From: Viola odorata
Taxonomy: Eukaryota; Streptophyta; Magnoliopsida; Malpighiales; Violaceae
Direction: 5' to 3'
Length of the DNA stretch: 64,000 bases
Assembly (NCBI GenBank): GCA_963691705.1
Contig: OY829542.1
Span: forward strand, 45,691,105-45,755,104
This document shows, piece after piece, positions 56,911-64,000 of this stretch; the first letter of the stretch is position 1, and the number at the start of each line of letters is the position of its first letter. The position numbers were made by a program, and so were the translations under genes. Below the pieces are notes generated by a model, which saw only the letters and a list, made by a program, of their open reading frames with translations, was not told the origin of the DNA and ran no database searches.

Positions 56911-59420
56911 AATAAAGCAAAAACCAAGTCCAGTCCGAGACTATAAATTGGGACGCTTAATGGGAGGCAACCCAAGTGTTTTTCAAAGTTTTACAATTTG
57001 TTTCAGTTTTATTTTTAACTTTATTTTTAGTTTTATTTATATTTTTAATTTTCATTTCATTTTATTTTATTTTTAATTTTATTTTTATTATTATTATTAT
57101 TTTGCTTCCCTGTCAAGGGAGTTCTCTGGTTATTTGATATTGGGAATGTTCATGTTTTGCAGGAGGATTGGTGCAGGAATTGGCCTATTTTTAGGCCTGG
57201 GAAGATGGAAATTTCGGCAGATGAAGGTTTAATGCTTAAAAATGGAGACAACCCAAGGATTTCTTTCCTTGTGGGCTTAAGTGACTTAGCCCATTTTCAA
57301 ATATTCCCACTTACCCGTCCTTCTCATTCCTCCTCTAACCGAAAATCCCAATTGCCAAATTACTACATCTTCTTCCTCTCCTCCTAACCCTAGCCGCCGC
57401 CCAGCTCAAATCCAAACCAAGAACCAGCCGGCCATGGCACTCACCAGAACCGGAGCCAACACTAAGCGCATACCCAAACCTGCCACGAAAGCCCAAGCAA
57501 AAGACCGCTGCCGTCCTCTTCCCCGTGGGCCAAGACGAAAACCACGGGTTCCAGCTCCTTCACCGCCGTCGCGGCCAACCCAGCAACCACATCCGGCGAC
57601 AACCTCGCCGCCACTGCCACGACCCACCAGAACCATGATTTCCTCCGGGTTCCTTCCTTCCCTTTTATTTCTTGCATTTCATCTTTCCTTAGTTTTATTT
57701 ATTTTCCCTTTCTCACACTTTGAGGACAAAGTGTCTTCTAGTGTGGGGGAGGAATTTCCTATTTTCCTTTGTGTGAATTCCTTTGTGTGATTGTATATAT
57801 TCGTTGGGATTGATTGTGTATATTTGCTGGATTGAATGGTTTGGGTGTTTTACATTGGTGCTTGGTTGAGGAGGATATTTGTTTTGTTTCGTTTGGAAGA
57901 TTGGAATTTTTGAATGCGTATATATGCTGGACTGGTTGAGGACATATGTTTGTGCATATTTGTTGTTTGTGCATATTTGCTGGATTTTTGGTGCATATAT
58001 GCTAGATTGGTTGTGGATTTTTGCTTGGAATTTTTGAAAACCACATTGCCCTTGTTTTGAAAACAGCCTCTATATTTGAATGAATGGTTTAGGCGTTTTT
58101 GAACAGGAAGCACTCATCTCACTGCACTAATTTACGCGCACTATCACACTACCTGTTAGATCCTATATCCATGCCTTGTCATAGTCGTTTGTGGTCATTT
58201 GTTAATCCTGTGAGCTCTTGAACTTTCATGCCGTGATTATCTTTTCTGAGTGGATGCATGACCGTATACTGGTTGGATTTGCATGAGACCCCTGGGTATA
58301 GGCACGATTAGACGCAGGAAAGCAATGAAATGACTAAGAACTTTGCATTTTTCTTCTTATCTTTTTTTTCTTGCTTTTATATTACCCCGCCACTCAATTA
58401 GCCCTTCTTTTCATCACCCTCTAACTGTTTGAGACTCTAATTTCTATTCTTAGCAGGTGAGAGTGGTCTTCCGGCAGTAGTAAGGTGAGACAAAGAGAAT
58501 CAATGTCAATTAGTGTGGGGGTATTGCGCTACAAAAAAAAAGCGAGATACAGAAGCTGAAAAGAGAAGCAGAGCAGAAAAGTAAAAAGAAATAGAAGCTG
58601 AAATCAGAAACAGGAGTGCAGCCTCTAGCCACTAGACCAAGCTGCTAGAAGCAATAGCACAACAAGAAACCACAGAACACAGAGAGAATTCTGCTACTTC
58701 AGTTCACAGACCAACAATTATATTGTCTCCTCTTTTGCTCAAAGAAAAGAAAAAACAAAAAGAAAAAGAAAAGAAAAGAAAAGAAAAATAAAAATAAGCA
58801 GAGCAAAAGAGGGGTACAGGTCTGAAGTATAGTAGAGCACAAAGAAGATCAAAAGACAGGCAGCACCATCAGAGGAAGAAAATACCCCCACCGTCTTAAA
58901 TCAGCTCTCTTTGTCTTTCTTCGCTGCTGCCAATCAGGAGGCGCTCTCACCACCTCGCTTTTTCCAGCTAAGAAGCCTTCTATCTTTCCTTCTCTCCTTC
59001 TTGAGCCCTCCTCTTACACAACTTTCTTGCGATACCCCCTTTGCAAAGTTTTTATGATTATTTGATTGCCTGCGCTTGTGTTTTCCGTACTCGGGTTGTT
59101 ATTGCAACTCTGATTTTGTATATTGTCATTTGCATTGTTGAGTGAAAACACTTAGCCATTATTCTTGCTGAGTTTGAGTGCAAATACTTTCCCCGTATGA
59201 GGATTGCTTGCGACTATGCTAGGTATGGGAAAGTTTCTCCCTTGGTTTCGTTATTCCTTGGGTTTAATGCGGATGTTATCTAGGTAGATGGTTGTGTCGA
59301 ATGTTGTGCTTATGTGCTGAGTGTGTTCTTCCTGTTTGCCTCGTGGGAAATCATTTGTTTCGATTGGGGGCTGTTTTGAGTGTAATGCTCGAGGGCGAGC
59401 ATAGGTTAGTGTGGGGGATT
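56911..59420 (+). other. Non-coding 3' half of C, copy 2
   Basis: It has the same elements in the same order as copy 1: stem-loop 57715-57734, G tract 57740-57750, block X 59132-59327, second stem-loop 59385-59402 and PPT 59408-59418. Confidence 0.65.
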
Positions 59421-60727
59421 TGTTTGAATGCCAAATGTCTTGTTATCATCATCGTTTTACGCCTATTTTATGATGATGATACTGCTGATTATTGGGTTTT
59501 CCGCTCCTTTTTACAGATTATGTTGCCGAGAAGCGAAACATTCTTTAGGAGCTGAAATCGCCAAGTTGAGAGCTGTTTTGAATCAGAAGCTGAAGTTGTT
59601 AGAATGAGCCAGCTATCTTCTCTTTTTAGAAGAATTATGTCCAGTCAGCTTAAAGTCTCATAGTCAGAGAATCTCCTATTTTGTTAGGAGGAGATTAAAA
59701 CAATTTATCTAGTTAGATTTTATTTCTTTTTGAAATTTGAATTATGGGGTTGATTGCTAATATATAGCAACCAACTTACACTAGGAAAATCATCATCTCT
59801 TTCCCCAGGATATTGGCTTTTCTTCTTGGATTTTGGCAGCAGCAACATTGCCTTAGGAACCACTGTTTGGTTTCTTTGTTTTAATTAATTAAATTCCTTT
59901 TATGCTTATAATCTCTTTTATTTATTTATTATGATGATGCTTGGCTAAACTCTATTTTCCTTGTGAGGATTCATTGCCATGAATAATTGATTGTGAGATC
60001 TAATTGCGCCCATTAAATTACAACTTATATCTCTGTTTGTTTTGATTAAATGTCAGGTTAATCTTATTCCTTTTGAAGTCTGATCATCTACAAATAGGAT
60101 TTGGTTAAATACAGTCTTCTCTTGATACTTTGGAGTCTACATTGTAAAGAGAGATGCGAAGGCAACTATCTGATTGACGGATCGGAATAGAAAACAAATA
60201 GAGTCAGGTTTATAGGATTTTTATCCCAGACTTGGGATCGGTCTCTCCCTGTGAATTATCAATCGTTTGATTAAATCCTATAGAGTGTCTCTTAGGATTG
60301 TTAAACCGGTTAGGGACTTCTAATAGAGTGTCTCTTTATTAGTCTTGTTTAGGAGGAGAGCAGGAGATTTAGGTGAACACCTGGTCTCTATAGCCACCTA
60401 TAAGTTAGTTCTTGAAAACACCTGAATCAATGATCAATCAATTTAATTCATGTGCTTCGTCGAATCTTTACTGGGAATTTTACCACATTTGAACACACAC
60501 ATATCACATTTTCTTTACTGTTTCATGCTATTTATGTTTCTTAAACAATTACAACACAATAATCAATATTGGTATTTACCACCTGTTACTCGTCTTGTCA
60601 TTTACAAGGAAATTTAATTGTCCACCGAATCCCTGAGGACGAACCTTTTACCACTAGCTACTGTTCTTATTTGCATGAGCTTTGGTGAATTGAATTCATT
60701 TATTTTTGACGATTTCGGCAACCATCA
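59421..60727 (+). repeat. LTR3 of array C
   Basis: It ends GACGATTTCGGCAACCATCA. The next bases AATTTT equal the first bases of C's own internal region, but CCAGCCCC of element D follows instead of the PBS. Confidence 0.9.
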
Positions 60728-63600
60728 AATTTTCCAGCCCCAGCCTCCTTTCAACGTGCAAAACTTCAGGCCTAGACCTCCATACCAGCATAATTAGCAC
60801 TACTAACATCCACCTAAAGATCATACTTCTGCCCCTCTACCCGTGGATGACACCATCAATTACAAAAGTATAATTTTTGAAATGCAAAAGCAAATGAGTG
60901 TGATGAATGTCGAGATGAAGGAATTAAAAAATAGAGATAGACTTCCAGGACAGATGAAAGTGAATCCCAAACACAAAGCGTGTGCTATGACCCTCCAAAG
61001 TGGTCTTGAATTACCTCTAGTCTGTCCTGCCCTTGACATTGAAAAATCTCCAGAATCTGAGCTCAAGCCCAAGAAAAAGAAAAAGGAGCTAAAAATTCCA
61101 GATGTGATGGTCGACCGTATCTATTCCCCTAAAGGATCTCCACGGAATGATCCGAACCCACCCAAGTTCACTCAAGAATATATTCACTAAATCCTTGAAC
61201 CTTCTTTTCCCGAACACCTTGTCAAGTCCAAGAAGGACAAAGAAGAGCGAGAAATCTTTGATATCTTCAACAAAGTTGTCATCAATATCCCTCTGCTTCA
61301 AGTGATCAAAAGTGTTCCCCGCTATGCTAAGTTTTTGAAGACTTTGTGCATCAACAAATGCCATATGGCCGGGCCGGGGTCAACAAGATAAGTGTAGGCG
61401 CCAATGTTTCAGCCCACGTTCAGCGGAAAATTTCTCCTAAGTGTCAAGACCAGGGCATGTTTATTACCCCCTGCAAGATTGGGACAGTTGATGTTGGGAA
61501 GGCCATGTGTGATTTAGGAGCTGGCATTAATGTCATGCCCTTGACGATTTATAACCGTCTAGGCCTCGGTCCCCTAGTACAAGACTTGCAATCCAGTTAG
61601 TTGACCGTTTTGTCATCTACCCCGAGGGCGTTATTGAAGATGTCTTTGTCCAAGTCGGCGAGTTCATTTTTCCAGAGGACTTCTATGTCATTTCCATGGA
61701 GGGTGGTGGTTCCGTTAAAGCCACAAATATCCTTCTGGGCAGACCATTTCTTGCTACCGCCAGGGCCAAGATAGATGTCCACGACGCTACCATTTCTCTT
61801 GAATTTGATGGCCAAATCATTAAATTCAACATGCTTGAATCCATGCGATATCCTTCTAAAGTTTCTAGCCTCAATTGTGTTGATTTAATTGATCCATTGT
61901 CGATGAAATATCTGAATTAAATTCTATTGATCCATTGCAGCTTGCCCTCGACAGGGGTCTTACACCAGAAACTTTAGAGAACTTGGCCTCGACAGTCGTT
62001 ACACCACCTAAGTTGCATTCAGCCATTGCAGTTTTAGAGGAGCAACCTATTCTTTCTCCAGAACCTCCTGTTGTCTCCCCTCATCATGATGATCATGTCA
62101 AACTCCCTTCTTCCCTCGAGCAAGCACCGATTCTTGAATTGAAGGTCCTGCCCTCGCACCTTAAGTATGCTTATCTTGGTACCAAAAAATCTCTTCCAGT
62201 AATTATTTCCAATAATTTGGACGAACCAGAAGAGAAGGAATTGATCTCTTTATTGAAAGAATTTAAAAGAGTCATTGGATGGAAAATAGCCGACATCAAG
62301 GGATTGTCGCCAACCCTATGCACCCATAGAATCCATCTTGAGGACGCTAGCTAGACAGTCCGTCAACCTCAGTGTAGATTAAACCCTCCCATGATGGAAG
62401 TGGTAAAGAAAGAGGTGCTAAAGTTATTAGATGCTGGAGTTATCTACCCCATCTTTGATAGCCCATGTGTGAGTCCCGTTCAAGTAGTGCCCAAGAAAAC
62501 CGACATCACCATCATTATAGGGCAAGATGGTGCTTTGATTCCAACTAGAATTCAGAATGGCTGGCAAGTTTGCATTGATTATCGCCGTTTGAACACGACC
62601 ACGAGGAAAGATCATATTCTCCTTCCCTTCATTGATTAGATGTTAGAGCGCCTCGTGGGCAAGACACACTATTGCTGTTTTGATGGGTATTCAGACTTCC
62701 ACCAGATTCTAGTTACCCTCGAAGACCAAGAGAAAACTACCTTCACTTGCCCATTCGGTACATTTGCATATTGATGAATTCTGTTCGGCTTATGTAATGC
62801 CCCTACTACCTTCCAGTGGTGCATGATGAGTATTTTTCCAAATTCGTCGAAAAAGACGTCGAGATCTTTATGGATGACTTTACCGTCAATGGCAACTCCT
62901 TTGCTGAATGTCTGGCCAACTTGAAGAAAATCCTACAACACTGCATCGAGACCAATTTGGTACTGAACTTTGAGAAATGTCACTTTATGGTCGATCAAGG
63001 CCTCGTCTTGGGTCATATAGTCTCCAGCAAGGGCATTGAAGTAGATAAAGCAAAAATTGAAGTAATGGAGTCCTTGCCCTATCCCTCTTGCATAAGAAAT
63101 GTTCATTCCTTTCTAGGGCAAGCTGGTTTCTACACACGCTTCATTAAGGATTTCTCAAAAATCACTCAACCCATGTGTCGTCTACTTCAAAAAGACGTGG
63201 AGTTCATATTCGATGATGATTGTAAGGCTTTGTTTGATTTGCTCAAGACCAAACTCATCATAGCTCCCATTATTCGAGCCCCCGATTAGTCCATCCCTTT
63301 CGAGATCATGTGCGATGCTAGCAATCATGCCCTCGGCGCCGTCTTGGGGCAAAAGAAGGATAAAGAGACATACGTTATCTACTATGCTTCCAAGTTATTA
63401 GATCCATCCCAGCAGAACTACACGACCACAAAAAAAGAGCTCTTGGCAGTTGTGTATGCCCTCAACAAGTTCAGGCAATACCTCTTGGGCATACACGCTA
63501 TCATGTACTCTGACCATTCGGCCTTTAGATGCCTATTGATGAAGGCTGACACTAAGCCTTGCCTCATTTGGTAGTGATAAGATTTGGACTTCTGGGGAAC
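60728..63600 (+). pseudogene. Gag end, protease, RT and RNase H of element D (Athila-like)
   Basis: After array C the D frame resumes with FQPQPPFNVQNFRPRP. Then come ACAMTLQSGLELP, the protease AMCDLGAGINVMPLTIYNRL and ILLGRPFLATARAKIDV, the linker GWKIADIKGLSPTLCTHRI, RT motifs (VVKKEVLKLLDAGVIYPI, VCIDYRRLN, FGLCNAP, EIFMDDFTVNGNSF), and RNase H (FEIMCDASNHALGAVLGQ, LLAVVYALNKFRQYL, YSDHSAFRCLL). Frameshifts occur near 61350 and 61590. Stops near 61188, 62353, 62637, 62775 and 63287 mostly fit C to T or G to A changes. No integrase follows; the element is truncated near 63600. Confidence 0.85.
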
Positions 63601-63783
63601 CAAGGGTGAGGACTATGGCCGCTTAAGGTTGTTGTACTCGTCGTTCGGTGTACCTGCAAAGCGCCGGAGGGGGGGCTCCGGCGTAGACACTCCGATGCTT
63701 AAGTCAGTATGGTTGTTCCAAATGGCAGGGGTTCGACTAGCAATCATAGGCTTACCTCTCATCTTGAATGGTGGGGTATTTAT
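63601..63783. other. Unclassified repeat-like fragment with a GC hairpin
   Basis: The text changes abruptly after the RNase H. It contains CGCCGGAG (63662-63669), six G and CTCCGGCG (63676-63683), a perfect 8-bp stem, then ACACTCCGATGCTTAAGTCA. It resembles a dispersed plant repeat but I cannot name the family. Confidence 0.35.
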
Positions 63784-64000
63784 TGTCGCGCCCCAAGAAA
63801 ATTACGGAAAAGGTAATTCACGAGTGTGCAACAAAATTTGAGACCTTCAGATGCTCGGCGTAAAAGGACGCCTAGCAGCATGCAATGAAGTCGCCACCCT
63901 AATTTGGTTGTTAGGCTTAGGGAACCCTAATCGTCATGGCATAGGAAATATAATAAGTAAAAAAACTAAAGGCACAAAAAAGGGGTCTGGACCCCAGACA
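63784..64000 (-). repeat. End of an Ogre-type LTR in minus orientation (runs off the right edge)
   Basis: On the minus strand it reads TATGCCATGACGATTAGGGT, TTAGGGTGGCGACTTCATTG and ends CTTGGGGCGCGACA, matching the 3' end of element A's LTRs (TATGCCATGACGATTAGG, GTGGCGACTTCA, GGGGGTGCGACA). No PBS is seen beyond the end, so it is probably a 3' LTR of an element lying to the right. Confidence 0.7.

Larger units (their letters stand above)
47707..60727 (+). mobile_element. Element C: tandem LTR retrotransposon array, LTR-internal-LTR-internal-LTR
   Basis: Three 1307-bp LTRs (47707-49013, 53564-54870, 59421-60727) separate two 4550-bp internal regions at an exact 5857-bp period. All LTRs begin TGTTTGAATGCC and end GGCAACCATCA. 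The two internals are almost identical; I noticed two differences (49161/55018 and 53182/59039). Each has a PBS, a gag-protease frame and a PPT, but no RT, RNase H or integrase. The array sits in the gag linker of element D. The flanking 5-mers (ATGGT on the left, AATTT on the right) do not match. Confidence 0.9.

Noticed and set aside
1..64000. Bacterial-type features such as operons, ribosome-binding sites, IS elements or attachment sites
   Set aside because: Spliced genes, plant LTR elements with tRNA-Asp/Arg/Met primer sites and Stowaway, hAT and MULE MITEs show nuclear plant DNA; such calls would be meaningless here.

Overview
The window is nuclear DNA from a flowering plant, most likely a eudicot. 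It holds two ordinary plant genes: the first part of a C-type-lectin receptor-like kinase gene on the minus strand at the left edge, and a complete three-exon ZIP metal transporter at 33.2-35.9 kb. Almost everything else is nested transposable elements with plant-type PBSs (tRNA-Asp-like, tRNA-Arg-like, initiator-Met-like). No rRNA, canonical tRNA or CRISPR array was seen. I cannot name the species.

Nest 1 (2.4-31.2 kb). The C-terminal part of a plant L1-type LINE (minus strand) is split inside its RNase H domain by an Athila/Tat-like LTR element, here called B (3216-30379, TSD AGCAT). B was then hit by a solo LTR (4137-4935), by a pol-less Ogre/Tat-like element A (5387-21883, TSD ACACC) at the very end of B's 5' LTR, and by a Ty1/copia element G (23875-28240, TSD CATAA). 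A's 3' LTR carries an 855-bp hAT-type MITE (TSD CTTTCGAC) that its 5' LTR lacks. The target duplications therefore give an order of events.

Gene island (31.2-36.5 kb). The ZIP gene has a 691-bp Stowaway-like element ending 180 bp upstream of its ATG and a 160-bp Stowaway MITE in intron 1.

Nest 2 (36.5-42.6 kb). A hAT transposase gene is cut near its dimerisation motif by a 419-bp MULE-type MITE (TSD GTTTAATTC) and by a collapsed Ogre-like element E (TSD ATGAG).

Nest 3 (42.8-64 kb). Two related LTR pieces lie in opposite orientation. They are followed by an Athila-like gag-pro-RT-RH element D, whose gag is interrupted by a 13-kb tandem array C with the layout LTR-internal-LTR-internal-LTR (period 5857 bp). 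C encodes only the end of gag and the protease. The window ends with the minus-strand end of another Ogre-type LTR.

Most interesting signals: (1) the middle LTR of C is a mosaic of the outer two, with one switch point, as unequal LTR-LTR crossing over predicts; (2) B and C share stem-loops with compensatory base changes, each 5-6 nt before a near-identical AGTGTGGGG(G)A tract, once internally and once at the PPT; (3) a non-coding block of about 190 nt is shared by C and by the Ogre-type elements A and E, which use a different primer tRNA; (4) B, C and D have a 3'-splice-site-like motif 100-115 nt into the LTR, and A and E have one internally; (5) a palindrome built on CCCAGACCTGGG recurs in LTRs and gag regions of B and C. 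All comparisons were made by eye.
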